Part shown: positions 43,537 through 52,230 of the stretch, in pieces
How the letters are laid out: every line of letters begins with the position of its first letter
Numbering within the stretch: the first letter of the stretch is position 1
DNA from: Mycobacterium sp. OTB74
Lineage (GTDB): Bacteria > Actinomycetota > Actinomycetes > Mycobacteriales > Mycobacteriaceae
Length of the DNA: 64,000 bases
Assembly (NCBI RefSeq): GCF_029892685.1
Contig: NZ_JARXVD010000009.1
Coordinates: 1 to 64,000, forward strand
Direction: 5' to 3'
Notes under the pieces: generated by a model
The model's input: only the letters and a program-made list of their open reading frames with translations
The model's database searches: none
Told to the model about the DNA's origin: nothing
Translations under genes and position numbers: made by a program

Positions 43537-44264
43537 GCGGGGTCATTCACTCCGCGCTGCAACAACTCCCGCAATTGGGTGATTTCGCCGCGTAACTCCT
43601 CAATCTGTGCCGCGGTCGCGGTGGCATTCGCTTGGTCCTCGATCGCCACGGCCTGCACGATCCAGGAGGCGATGGTCGCGGTGATCGAACCGACCAGGCT
43701 GATCCCGCCGATCATCATCATGATGGCGATCAATCGGCCGGTGGACGTGACCGGATAGGTATCGCCGTAGCCGACGGTGGTGATCGTGGTAATCGCCCAC
43801 CAGATCGCATCGCCGAATGTGTTGATGTGGGAACCGACCACACCACGCTCGGTCTGCAGCTCTGCTAACGCCCCGGCGTACACCAGCAGTACCGCTCCGG
43901 AGACGGTGTAGATGACGACTTTGCCGCGCATCGCGTTGCCGACGGCTTTCTGCAACGCGCCGACAAGCACCACCAGCCGGATCAACCGCAAGGGTCGAAG
44001 TAGTGGCAGCAGGACAACGGCGAGGTCGACCAGATGCCGGAAGAACCATCGTCGGCGGTTCGGGGCCAGATACAACCTGGCGACGTAGTCGACCGCGAAC
44101 ACCGCCCAGGTCGCAAACGTCACCAGGTCGAGTGCCCGTGCGGCGCGCCCTTGCGGTTGAACCAGCACTTCGATGGAGTAGGCGCCTAGGAACACCAGTG
44201 CCACCGCGGCCATGATCCACTCGGCCCAGCGATCCCATTTGTCCAGCCGCTCTTGCGTCGTCAC
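43488..44264 (-). CDS. Voltage-gated-type potassium channel
   Basis: A 258-residue membrane protein with about four N-terminal helices that include a weak voltage-sensor-like segment (LRPLRLIRLVVLVGAL), a pore helix, and the selectivity filter TTITTVGYGDTYP. The last inner helix is followed by a coiled-coil tail (AAQIEELRGEITQLRELLQRG). It would pass K+ across the plasma membrane. Convergent overlap of 49 bases with the DsbA-like gene means that full transcripts of the two are mutually antisense. Confidence 0.9.
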   Translation of the reverse strand: MTTQERLDKWDRWAEWIMAAVALVFLGAYSIEVLVQPQGRAARALDLVTFATWAVFAVDYVARLYLAPNRRRWFFRHLVDLAVVLLPLLRPLRLIRLVVLVGALQKAVGNAMRGKVVIYTVSGAVLLVYAGALAELQTERGVVGSHINTFGDAIWWAITTITTVGYGDTYPVTSTGRLIAIMMMIGGISLVGSITATIASWIVQAVAIEDQANATATAAQIEELRGEITQLRELLQRGVNDPAQPGSLASQSVSVSTG

Positions 44265-44353
44265 GACACAGAGTGTGCGGTATCGGCCGGTGGGTGTGGA
44301 CAGGCGGTTCGACCGATATTCGGGTGTTCGACCCTAGACGTTAAACGACGCCC

Positions 44354-45253
44354 CTACGCCGCCATCCGAGCCGAGGTTGCCGCCGCAATCTGATTCAGGT
44401 GGCTGGTCGCCACCTGCACCGAGCTCTGCCGGGGGAGCGCCTCGACGTACTCGTAGGTGACGTGCGGGAGGGTCGGTGGGTTGGTGCCGTAGAAGGCCAC
44501 CGCAAGGTCGATCGCCTCGACGAGTGCGGGACCGCCCACCAGTGGATCGGTGACCAGCTCCAGCACCTGCTCGGCCAAGCTGCCCTGGCCGGTGAGGCCG
44601 GCGATCAGCGCGATGATCGCGTTGATGCTGATGCCCAGTTGGACTGCGGCCTTGTAGACGGCGGTGATGTCGGCGCCGGCCTGGTCGTTGGGGGTTGTGG
44701 TGTACAGGTCGCCGGGGTTGGCGAAGTCCCACCAGGTATCGATTCCGTTGGCGTCCTTGGGGATCTGTGCCGCGGTCAGGTTGGTATCCGCGATGCCGCG
44801 ACCGCCCGGGTCGGTACCACCGGGGAAGGTGTGGCCGGTCAGCCGCCACGGATTGCCGAAAGTGTAGCCGCCGATCAGGTTTGGCCGGACCGACTGCAGT
44901 GAGCCGGTCATGATCTCGGCCAGCACCCGAGATGCCGCCTCGGCGCCCTGGCTGTAGCCGCCGATTGCAAAGGTCTGCCGCGGGTTGGCATTGATCCACG
45001 CAGTCGCGTTGGTGACTGCGGTCTGAACCGATTCGGCGTAGCTCGGCGACAGTGGTGCGCCCGGCGGGATCGGGCCGAAGGTCCATGGCGCCTGGATGGG
45101 TACCTCGTACACAAGATCGGGATCTGCTCCGTTGACGACATCGGACGGGTAGCCGGTGCCGGGCGCGGCCCAGGTGCCGGCGAAGGTCAGCACCGCATGA
45201 CGTACCAGGGACACCCCGGAGATGTTGGCAGCGATATCACCGAAAGTGGTCAT
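44354..45253 (-). CDS. Lysin B-like (mycolylarabinogalactan esterase/cutinase fold) serine esterase
   Basis: A 299-residue alpha/beta hydrolase strongly reminiscent of mycobacteriophage LysB. It has the early block VLTFAGTWAAPGTGYPSDV, the nucleophile elbow GGYSQGAEAASR, the acid region DTWWDFANPGDLYTTTPND, and a candidate catalytic His in LPHVTYEYVEAL. LysB enzymes cut the ester between mycolic acids and arabinogalactan. No signal peptide is seen, as in phage LysB. There is no holin or endolysin next to it. Only the small gene 8 bases upstream shares its operon. Confidence 0.8.
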   Translation of the reverse strand: MTTFGDIAANISGVSLVRHAVLTFAGTWAAPGTGYPSDVVNGADPDLVYEVPIQAPWTFGPIPPGAPLSPSYAESVQTAVTNATAWINANPRQTFAIGGYSQGAEAASRVLAEIMTGSLQSVRPNLIGGYTFGNPWRLTGHTFPGGTDPGGRGIADTNLTAAQIPKDANGIDTWWDFANPGDLYTTTPNDQAGADITAVYKAAVQLGISINAIIALIAGLTGQGSLAEQVLELVTDPLVGGPALVEAIDLAVAFYGTNPPTLPHVTYEYVEALPRQSSVQVATSHLNQIAAATSARMAA

Positions 45254-45261
45254 CGCTCAGC

Positions 45262-45597
45262 TCATTTCGCGCTCGTGGGTAGGTTGTTGGCCTTACGCCA
45301 CTGGATGGCGAACTCCATCAGTTCGATCAGGACATCGCCGCTGTCGCGGGTGATGCCGTCGCTGAACTTGTGCACCCAGGCGAGCTGCTCGGCGGTGGTC
45401 ACCTGCTGTTCGAAGGCGTCGTAGGTGCCTTGGTAAGTCTGCCCGTTGTGGGTGGAGTTCCACGCTCCACGGTTGGGGTCGTTGACGATGTCGCCGATGT
45501 TGCGGGGGTGGCGAGCCAGCACCAGACGCCACGGTTCGGGCACACCGTTTGCGGTCACACCGGAAATGTCGGTTTGCAGTGACGATGCGTCGGTCAT
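45262..45597 (-). CDS. Unknown small protein in operon with LysB-like esterase
   Basis: A 111-residue soluble protein, MTDASSLQTDISGVTANGVP at the start, then PEPWRLVLARHPRNIGDIV and YDAFEQQVTTAEQLAWVHKFSDG. It is not recognised. AGGAGG just before ATG 45597 is a strong ribosome site. It ends 8 bases before the esterase gene, so the two are surely co-expressed. It may be a chaperone, immunity or structural partner; none of these is shown. Confidence 0.72.
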   Translation of the reverse strand: MTDASSLQTDISGVTANGVPEPWRLVLARHPRNIGDIVNDPNRGAWNSTHNGQTYQGTYDAFEQQVTTAEQLAWVHKFSDGITRDSGDVLIELMEFAIQWRKANNLPTSAK

Positions 45598-46082
45598 TGT
45601 GATACCTCCTGGTAGTGGGGTGAGGATGCTTGTGGACGCGACTTGTGGGCCTGGAGTCGGCCGTCTGGCTGAAATGCCCTGTAGTCCAAATGATTCAGCG
45701 GTTGCAGGGGCTCGCGAATGGCTGGTGGTGTACCCGGGGGCGCCATGCGAGTCACTGCGTTGATCACCATTGACCGCCTTGCCTAAGTTGTCCAATTCCA
45801 GGGTAGGCCGTATTCGGTGGGCGGTCTTCGCCTTGACGAAATGGGCGTTTGGGAAGTTGGTGCGCCCGTCCTCCTGGCGTCCACTGAGTGGCAGAACCAC
45901 GGGGGCGGTCTCACAGCGGAATCTCAGCGATCGCCGTGTCCGCCGATCGGGGGACACAGCATTCATCCGGTGCATGGGCCGGTCGGCGGATACAGGTTGG
46001 CAGCTGCTCGCGGCATTGTTGTTTCAACGCCGGAACACACCGGATGGGAATCCGAAAATCCTTAGACGACAAAGGAGTTCAC
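45598..46082. other. Divergent intergenic region
   Basis: These 485 bases separate the leftward LysB-like operon from the rightward His-rich gene and must carry both promoters. Open frames cross it on both strands but have no ribosome sites or conserved composition. I saw no strong palindrome or repeat. Confidence 0.4.
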
Positions 46083-46289
46083 ATGATCATCTCGCGCCGC
46101 ATCGCCGCCGGACTTACCCTCGCCGTTGCCCCGGCCGTGATCTTCCTCGGCTGTGCGCCAGCCTACGCGGATGCTCCGCAGGTCCACCCCGGCCCGTCGG
46201 TCAGCCACCCGGCCTTCCCGCACCAGCACAACTTCCCGCAGCCCGGCTCCTCCTCGCATCACCACCACGAGCACAACCACGCCGAATAA
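46083..46289 (+). CDS. Small secreted histidine-rich protein
   Basis: A 68-residue protein with a signal peptide (RRIAAGLTLAVAPAVIFLG, cleavage after AYA). The mature part is about 38 residues with nine or more His, ending SSSHHHHEHNHAE. AAAGGAG with 5-base spacing fixes the start. His clusters of this type bind Zn, Ni or Cu, so an extracellular metal-buffer role is possible but not shown. A GC-rich hairpin follows the stop. Confidence 0.75.
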   Translation: MIISRRIAAGLTLAVAPAVIFLGCAPAYADAPQVHPGPSVSHPAFPHQHNFPQPGSSSHHHHEHNHAE

Positions 46290-46306
46290 GCTTTCCGGCC
46301 CCGCCG

Positions 46307-46340
46307 AGGCCGCCCTGTCGTATGACGGGGCGGCCTTGTG
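46307..46340 (+). terminator. Hairpin after the His-rich gene
   Basis: Arms AGGCCGCCC (46307-46315) and GGGCGGCCT (46328-46336) form a 9-bp GC stem 18 bases after the stop, followed by TGTGC. It probably ends the small gene's transcript. Confidence 0.5.
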
Positions 46341-46439
46341 CACTTATGGCGCCAGGGTCACCGTGCTTTGGAACCGACAAGTGCCCGTGCCGGAGCCGAT
46401 TGCGGGCCGAATGTCAGCCTGCCGTGCCAGGGTGGAGGG

Positions 46440-47459
46440 ATGACTACCAAACGGGCTCAACCGCATCGTGCGGATCTGGTTTTGTCCGGCGGCGGGGTCA
46501 AGGGGATTGGGCTGGTTGGTGCGGTCGGCGCGCTTGCTGACGCCGGGTATTCAGTTCAGCGGGTGTCAGGGACCTCGGCGGGCTCGCTGGTCGGTGCGGT
46601 GGTGGCCGCGACGGGGCGGCAGGGGGACCTGAACAGCGAGCAGGTGCGGGAGATTGCACTGAGTGTGCCGTATTCGAAGTTCCGGGACAGTGGGCCGATC
46701 GAGAGCATTCCGGTGCTTGGCGCAGCGTGGGGGCTACTGCGGGAAACCGGGCTCTACCGAGGCGATTTCGCGTACGACTGGATCCGCGGCGAGCTGAAGA
46801 ACCTCGGCGTCAACACCTTTGGTGATCTCGCCATCGATGACGACCACCTTCCACCCGAGCGGCGATACAGCCTGGTGGTCACCGTCACCGACCTGACCAC
46901 CGGGCAGCTGGTGCGGCTGCCGTGGGACTACGAGCGGGTCTACGGGCTGGACCCCGACGAGCAGTTGGTGGCCGACGCGGTGCGGGCATCGATGGCGATT
47001 CCGTTCCTGTTCCAACCGGTCACACTGAATGATGCTGCAGGGCAGGCATCTACGCTGGTTGACGGCGGGGTCCTGTCGAACTTCCCGATCGACTCATTGG
47101 ACCGGCCAGACGGTCGCGCACCGCGCTGGCCGACGTTCGGAGTGACGGTGGTGCCGTACCTGCCGGCGCCGTCGGTCGAGGATTTGATCCCGGCGTTCAG
47201 GCTCTTGCATGGGCGTGCGCCGAGTTTGTTGGAGAGTCTGCTCACCACCATGCTGGTCGGGCATGACCAGACTTACCTCAACCAGCCGTGGGTGAAAGTG
47301 CGTGCGATACAGGTGGATTCGACCGATGTGGGGGTGCTCGACTTCGACATAACGCGTGCGCAGGCCGAGGTGCTCTATGACAAGGGGTATGCGGCCACGA
47401 CGGAGTTCCTGGGGGCGTGGGACTGGGCGGCGTATTTAGAGAGGTTTCGGGCGGGGTAG
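46440..47459 (+). CDS. Patatin-like phospholipase
   Basis: A 339-residue lipid acyl hydrolase. The oxyanion loop LVLSGGGVKGIGLVGA, the nucleophile elbow GTSAGSLVGA and the catalytic Asp in VDGGVLSNFPID (DGG) are all present. It would release fatty acids from phospholipids at a membrane. ATG 46440 follows GGTGGAGGG. No signal peptide is seen. It precedes the restriction pair on the same strand by 116 bases but is not obviously part of it. Confidence 0.9.
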   Translation: MTTKRAQPHRADLVLSGGGVKGIGLVGAVGALADAGYSVQRVSGTSAGSLVGAVVAATGRQGDLNSEQVREIALSVPYSKFRDSGPIESIPVLGAAWGLLRETGLYRGDFAYDWIRGELKNLGVNTFGDLAIDDDHLPPERRYSLVVTVTDLTTGQLVRLPWDYERVYGLDPDEQLVADAVRASMAIPFLFQPVTLNDAAGQASTLVDGGVLSNFPIDSLDRPDGRAPRWPTFGVTVVPYLPAPSVEDLIPAFRLLHGRAPSLLESLLTTMLVGHDQTYLNQPWVKVRAIQVDSTDVGVLDFDITRAQAEVLYDKGYAATTEFLGAWDWAAYLERFRAG

Positions 47460-47575
47460 GGGTGGGGTGATGCGGTCCCGTTGGTCGAAGACGCGGGCAT
47501 CAGTGGTGGCCCTGATCGGCAAAGCACGTTCACATCTGAGCATGGTCAGCCGCTTACACCGTCTAGCCTGAGACC

Positions 47576-49720
47576 GTGCAGTCCATCCCGACCCTCAAGT
47601 TCAGCTATGGCAATCTGCTGCTCGCTCGTCTTCGTGAGGTTGGATCGGCCACTGTCGAGGAACTCCTCGGCGACGATCCAGAGCAATACTTCAAATCCGA
47701 CGGCCCGCACGTGAACCCGGACAGGCGAGCGAGTGATTGTCTTCGGTTCGCGCGGATGCTTGATCTGGTGATGGAGGACGACGGCAGGTGGAAGCTTACT
47801 GAATCGGGTAGCGCCTACGCCGACAACGTTGACCCGAGCAACCCATGGATAGTTAATGAGATTCAGGCCGGCGTCCTTCGTGGCCGATTGTCGGCTACCG
47901 CTGAGTTGGCTGCGGACGTCCGAATCGCTCTTGAGGTCGTTCGTGACCTGCCGGGCGGCTTCTCTAGTGACGATCTAGGGCGCGCACTAGCGGAGCGCGC
48001 GAAATCCGATCAGTGGCAAGCGAATCGGACTTTCGAATCGCAGGGTGCTCGCTACCGAGAAGTCCTCATAGAGAGTGGGCTAATGGACAGAAGGGGCGAA
48101 CTAACCGAGCAGGGAGCAACCTTCCTCGGACGACAGGCTTCGGTCTGGTGGGTGAATCAAGGCGGGAGTTACACGAAGGAGCGTGATGGCGGGTTCCTTT
48201 GGGCTCCGATGCTGAACAAGGCGGGTCGTCCTCAATACCACTGGGACACCATGGATGAGGTGCGCGAAGGTGACGTTGTTGTGCATTACAGCAACGGCTC
48301 GTTGCGAGCAGCAAGCCATGTAAGCGCAGCCGCAAGGCCGGCGCCGAATCCGCTCGACAACCAATCGTGGGATGAGGCGGGCCGGCTGGTCGAGACGCAG
48401 TATCAGGAGCTGAATGAGCCGGTCGCACTTGGCTCAATCGACGAGAGTGCCCGAATCAGACAGGGTTCGCCTTTCACAAGCACTGGATCTGTCCAGCAGG
48501 TCTATCTGGTCCGTCTTCAGGAAGAGTTCGTTTATGAACTCGGCAGGCGGTCGCCCGAGCTCGCGGCGCACCTGCCTTCGGTCTCACCGCCCCCACCGCC
48601 CCCACCGCCGGAGGTGCCGATGCCCGACGAACTGTTTCGTGACTTTGCCGACGCGGTGGACGCGTCCGGACTCCGCTTCCCAGCAGGCTCGAGCCTGGTT
48701 CGTTCGTTCTTGAGCAGTCTGCTTGCCAAACCCTTCGCGATTCTGACCGGACTCGCCGGTTCGGGCAAGACTCAACTGGCGATGAGGCTCGGTGAATGGT
48801 TCGGTACCGATGAACACGGGCGTCATCGCCACGTCGTCGTACCGGTGCGGCCTGACTGGACCGGCCCGGAATCCATCTTTGGGTATGAGGATGCGCTGCG
48901 TACGTCCGCGACTGGGGCGCCGGTGTGGTTTGTTCCAGAAGCGTTCGAGTTTGTTCTTCGCGCGGCGGACGATCCCGAGCATCCATACTTGTTGATCCTG
49001 GACGAAATGAATTTGGCCCACGTCGAGCGGTATTTCTCAGACTTTCTCTCCGGGGTCGAATCGCGACGTCCGGTCTTACCCGATCTGGTCTTCAATCCAC
49101 CATCCCGTCAGTGGGTTCTGCGCGACGCAGAGGCGCAGAGAATCCCGTTGCCACGGAACCTTTTCGTTGTGGGCACAGTCAACGTGGACGAGACGACTTA
49201 CATGTTCTCGCCGAAGGTTCTCGACAGGGCATTCACCTTTGAGTTTCGAGTGACCTCCGATGAGCTCGATGCCGAGCTCCGACGGCCCACTGCTGCGCCA
49301 GCGGGCGATGATCAGCGGGTGCGCGCATTCGCGTCGCTGTCGGAAAGGGACGATTGGCAGCGAGAGCATCCTCATCCAGCTCGCGACGAGATTGTGGCAG
49401 AGCTTAAAAAGGCGCACACGATCTTGGCTGCCGCAAATCAAGAGTTTGGGCACCGAACGCTCTACGAGATCCTGCGGTTCTGCGCGTTTTTCGCAGCAAC
49501 GGGAGACTCCGATGCTCATACTGCGCTCGATCTGGCGATGATGCAGAAGGTTCTGCCCAAGGTGCACGGGTCACGACGGCGCGTCGAGCCGGTTCTCGCT
49601 GCGCTCGGCGAGCTGGCCCTAGGGGTAGCGCCGACGCCACGGCTGCCCATCACCCACCACAAGATCGCACGCATGATCGAGTCCGTCCGCGCGAATCAGT
49701 TCGTCAGTTTCGCTGAGTAG
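47576..49720 (+). CDS. EVE-domain McrB-type AAA+ restriction protein
   Basis: A 714-residue protein. Residues 1-175 are helical, winged-helix-like. At about 190-330 lies an EVE/PUA-like domain (WWVNQGGSYTKERDGGFLWAP...GDVVVHYSNG...), of the type that reads modified bases. A run of eight prolines near 338 joins it to a McrB-family AAA+ motor: Walker A GLAGSGKTQ near 394, Walker B LLILDEMNLAHVERYFSDFL near 472, sensor GTVNVDETTYMFSPKVLDRAF near 535. It should translocate DNA for the partner nuclease encoded 2 bases downstream. GC content is visibly lower than the core genes, suggesting transfer. The GTG start is the best available but has no clear ribosome site. Confidence 0.87.
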   Translation: MQSIPTLKFSYGNLLLARLREVGSATVEELLGDDPEQYFKSDGPHVNPDRRASDCLRFARMLDLVMEDDGRWKLTESGSAYADNVDPSNPWIVNEIQAGVLRGRLSATAELAADVRIALEVVRDLPGGFSSDDLGRALAERAKSDQWQANRTFESQGARYREVLIESGLMDRRGELTEQGATFLGRQASVWWVNQGGSYTKERDGGFLWAPMLNKAGRPQYHWDTMDEVREGDVVVHYSNGSLRAASHVSAAARPAPNPLDNQSWDEAGRLVETQYQELNEPVALGSIDESARIRQGSPFTSTGSVQQVYLVRLQEEFVYELGRRSPELAAHLPSVSPPPPPPPPEVPMPDELFRDFADAVDASGLRFPAGSSLVRSFLSSLLAKPFAILTGLAGSGKTQLAMRLGEWFGTDEHGRHRHVVVPVRPDWTGPESIFGYEDALRTSATGAPVWFVPEAFEFVLRAADDPEHPYLLILDEMNLAHVERYFSDFLSGVESRRPVLPDLVFNPPSRQWVLRDAEAQRIPLPRNLFVVGTVNVDETTYMFSPKVLDRAFTFEFRVTSDELDAELRRPTAAPAGDDQRVRAFASLSERDDWQREHPHPARDEIVAELKKAHTILAAANQEFGHRTLYEILRFCAFFAATGDSDAHTALDLAMMQKVLPKVHGSRRRVEPVLAALGELALGVAPTPRLPITHHKIARMIESVRANQFVSFAE

Positions 49721-49722
49721 CC

Positions 49723-51987
49723 ATGTCTCAGAATTCAGTGCAGTTGGCGCTTCGAACTGGCGAGGGCCAGGTTGTCGGCGAGCTGTTCGTCGCCAATCTG
49801 CCGGGTCGGCAAGACACCGCGTTGTCTGCGGGTGGAGACGTCGCGCTGCGTGAAGGTGCGATCTACCGCTACCGAATACGTAGCGTTGCAACGAATGTCG
49901 ATGTCGAGCCGCGCGAGTTGTTCGATCCCGACGATGAGAGCTGCAAGCAGGGGCGGCTACGTCCCGGTCAATCCGTTGGGCGCCTCCGGATCCAAGTCGT
50001 TGACCGCGCGACGAGGCTAACCGGGACGGCCGATGTCGACGTGCTGGCCGTCAAGTTGGACCACGAGACTGAGTATCGCCAGATGCTCGCTGACATCTCT
50101 ACGTTCGCAGCCGAGGCGGTGTTGCAGGGATTCGCGCCAAGCATGCTAGATCTTGCGCCAAGCGAGCTGCCTGCCGAGCTGCTCTACCTCCGCTTCGCGA
50201 TGATCGCGGCGTACCTGCAAGATCCAGCATTTGAGGCTGCGATTGCGCGTGTCACGGCACAGCCGCACCGCACGTGGGTGTCGGAGCAAGAGATCTGTCC
50301 GATTGGATCACCGTTTCCAGCCGGGGCCGCTTTTCGTCGCGCAGTTTGTGCGCCGGGTCCGCGGGTGCCATGGAGGGGCGGCCCGGTCACTCTCGCTTCT
50401 TTGCCTACCGCTCTAACTCGTGATCGGGCCGAAGCGAGTGTCGACAACTCGGCTAACCAGTTCGTCAAGTTTGCCTTGGAGCGTTGGCGAGCTGTGTCGC
50501 TGGAATTGCTCGACGTGCTGTCTCACGCCTCACAGAATGTCGAGTCCGGACCGCTACGTCGCGGTCTGCAGATCGCTGCTGACGTTGGTGCCCAACTGGA
50601 CGAATACCTGGCGCACCCGATCTTCCGTGAGGTCAGCTCACTACGGAGAATGCCAACTTCGGACCAGGTGCTGCTCAAGCGCGTGGGCTACCGCGAAGTG
50701 TTCCGGACGTTCGCGATGACTGAATCCGGCCCTACCGTGCGAATTGATCGGGGGGACAAGGCCGACGTCTTCGCAGCATCGCAGCGCAACATCGCGACGC
50801 TCTATGAGTTCTGGTGCTTTCTCGCGGTGGTGGATTCACTCGGGCGAGTGTGCGGGGAAGACCGGACGGCGCGCGCCTTCACCGTCGCAGGAGATGGCAT
50901 CTCCCTGACAATGCGGTCAGGTCGCACGTCGAAGTTGTCGTGGATGGTCGGCCGAGGAGGCCGTCTACTTTGTGTCGACGTTTACTTCAATCGAACCTTC
51001 GCCGGAAGAGACGATCGACGGGGATCATGGAGCCAAGCGATGCGCCCCGATTGCTCGGTGCGAATTCGACCAGAAGGCAGCACTCCTTCGAGTGTCCCTA
51101 CACAGGATCTCGAGGTTTGGCTGCATTTCGATGCGAAGTACCGTGTGGACAACCTCCTCGCGCAGCTGACATTAGCTCCTGATTCGGACGAGTCGTTTGA
51201 GGGATCAACGACCTCTGGGAGTGCTAAGCGCGACGATCTGTTGAAGATGCACGCATATCGAGATGCGATCGCGCGAACTGCGGGAGCGTACGTGCTGTAC
51301 CCGGGATCAGAAATCAAGGACATCCGACGACATCAAGGTTTCAAAGAGGCGTTGCCCGGCCTCGGCGCCTTCCCTCTCAGGCCGAGCAGTGATGGCATGC
51401 ACTCGTCATCGCAAGCCCTCGATCAATTTTTGAGCGATGTGCTGACGCATGTCGCCAGTCAAGTCACGCGTGACGAGCGGCATCGCTTCTGGACCGAGAC
51501 CGTAAACCGACTGGGTGGGCCCTCGCTCAAGTCGTCACTGACAACGGACTTCCTGGACGAACCTCCCGCCGATACGGATGTGCTTCTTGGTTTCGTCCGA
51601 AATATCGGGCAGCGCCGATGGATAGAACAGTTGCGGCAGTACAACATTCGTGCGGGAAGCCGAGTTGGCGCCGTCGAGATCGGCGGCCGAGAGCTGGGCG
51701 CCAAGCTACTTCTCTTGTATGAGAACCGAAATGAGGTCCTCCAAGTGGTTGGCATTGCACGATTAGTGCGCTGGCGGCCAGCAACGGCAGCTGATTTGAC
51801 GGCGACTGGCTACCCCAATCCCCAAGGTGAACTTTACTTCGTGGCCGACCTCGAGTTCGTTGAACGCCTGCCGACTTGGGTCGGCTCGATCGACTTGGAA
51901 CTTCTGACGACTAACGTTCGTAACGGAGCGCCGCTTGTCGTGACCTGGTGGGACGTCATTCACGCAGCTTCAACCGTCGAACACTGA
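49723..51987 (+). CDS. DUF2357-PD-(D/E)XK nuclease, McrC-like partner, with extra C-terminal domain
   Basis: A 754-residue protein. The N-terminal 350 residues match the DUF2357 type (VDNSANQFVKFALERW, LKRVGYREVFRTF). The nuclease core shows Asp near 442 (MRPDCSVRI), DAK near 470 (WLHFDAKYRVD) and KRDDLLKMHAYRDAI, which fits PDDEXK_7 of the LlaJI/McrC group. After about residue 590 comes a further 160-residue region (RNIGQRRWIEQLRQYN..., VVGIARLVRWRPATAADL) that looks PUA/EVE-like and is not part of standard McrC. With the upstream McrB it makes a type IV-like restriction system. Confidence 0.83.
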   Translation: MSQNSVQLALRTGEGQVVGELFVANLPGRQDTALSAGGDVALREGAIYRYRIRSVATNVDVEPRELFDPDDESCKQGRLRPGQSVGRLRIQVVDRATRLTGTADVDVLAVKLDHETEYRQMLADISTFAAEAVLQGFAPSMLDLAPSELPAELLYLRFAMIAAYLQDPAFEAAIARVTAQPHRTWVSEQEICPIGSPFPAGAAFRRAVCAPGPRVPWRGGPVTLASLPTALTRDRAEASVDNSANQFVKFALERWRAVSLELLDVLSHASQNVESGPLRRGLQIAADVGAQLDEYLAHPIFREVSSLRRMPTSDQVLLKRVGYREVFRTFAMTESGPTVRIDRGDKADVFAASQRNIATLYEFWCFLAVVDSLGRVCGEDRTARAFTVAGDGISLTMRSGRTSKLSWMVGRGGRLLCVDVYFNRTFAGRDDRRGSWSQAMRPDCSVRIRPEGSTPSSVPTQDLEVWLHFDAKYRVDNLLAQLTLAPDSDESFEGSTTSGSAKRDDLLKMHAYRDAIARTAGAYVLYPGSEIKDIRRHQGFKEALPGLGAFPLRPSSDGMHSSSQALDQFLSDVLTHVASQVTRDERHRFWTETVNRLGGPSLKSSLTTDFLDEPPADTDVLLGFVRNIGQRRWIEQLRQYNIRAGSRVGAVEIGGRELGAKLLLLYENRNEVLQVVGIARLVRWRPATAADLTATGYPNPQGELYFVADLEFVERLPTWVGSIDLELLTTNVRNGAPLVVTWWDVIHAASTVEH

Positions 51988-52230
51988 GGCAACAGGCTGC
52001 TAACTCTGACTGGATCGTCGATCTGACTCAGCTGTCTAAGGACGCGCGACTTCAGCAAGTTCCAACAGCAGTGAGACACGCCCAGGGAGAGCGCATAGCG
52101 GCGTGATCGCGAAGCCGTCGGTAGGGCGATGTCTTTTCTGCGCCCGGAAACTCATATTGATTAGGTCGCCGGTCTCCAAGCGGTTCATTAAGCCGTGGTG
52201 GTTAGTAGCTTGCGGGTCGATTGCATAACA

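Noticed and set aside
45598..45975. N-terminal extension of the gene at 45262-45597
   Set aside because: The open frame continues upstream to 45975, but AGGAGG sits just before ATG 45597 and the upstream part lacks protein-like composition.
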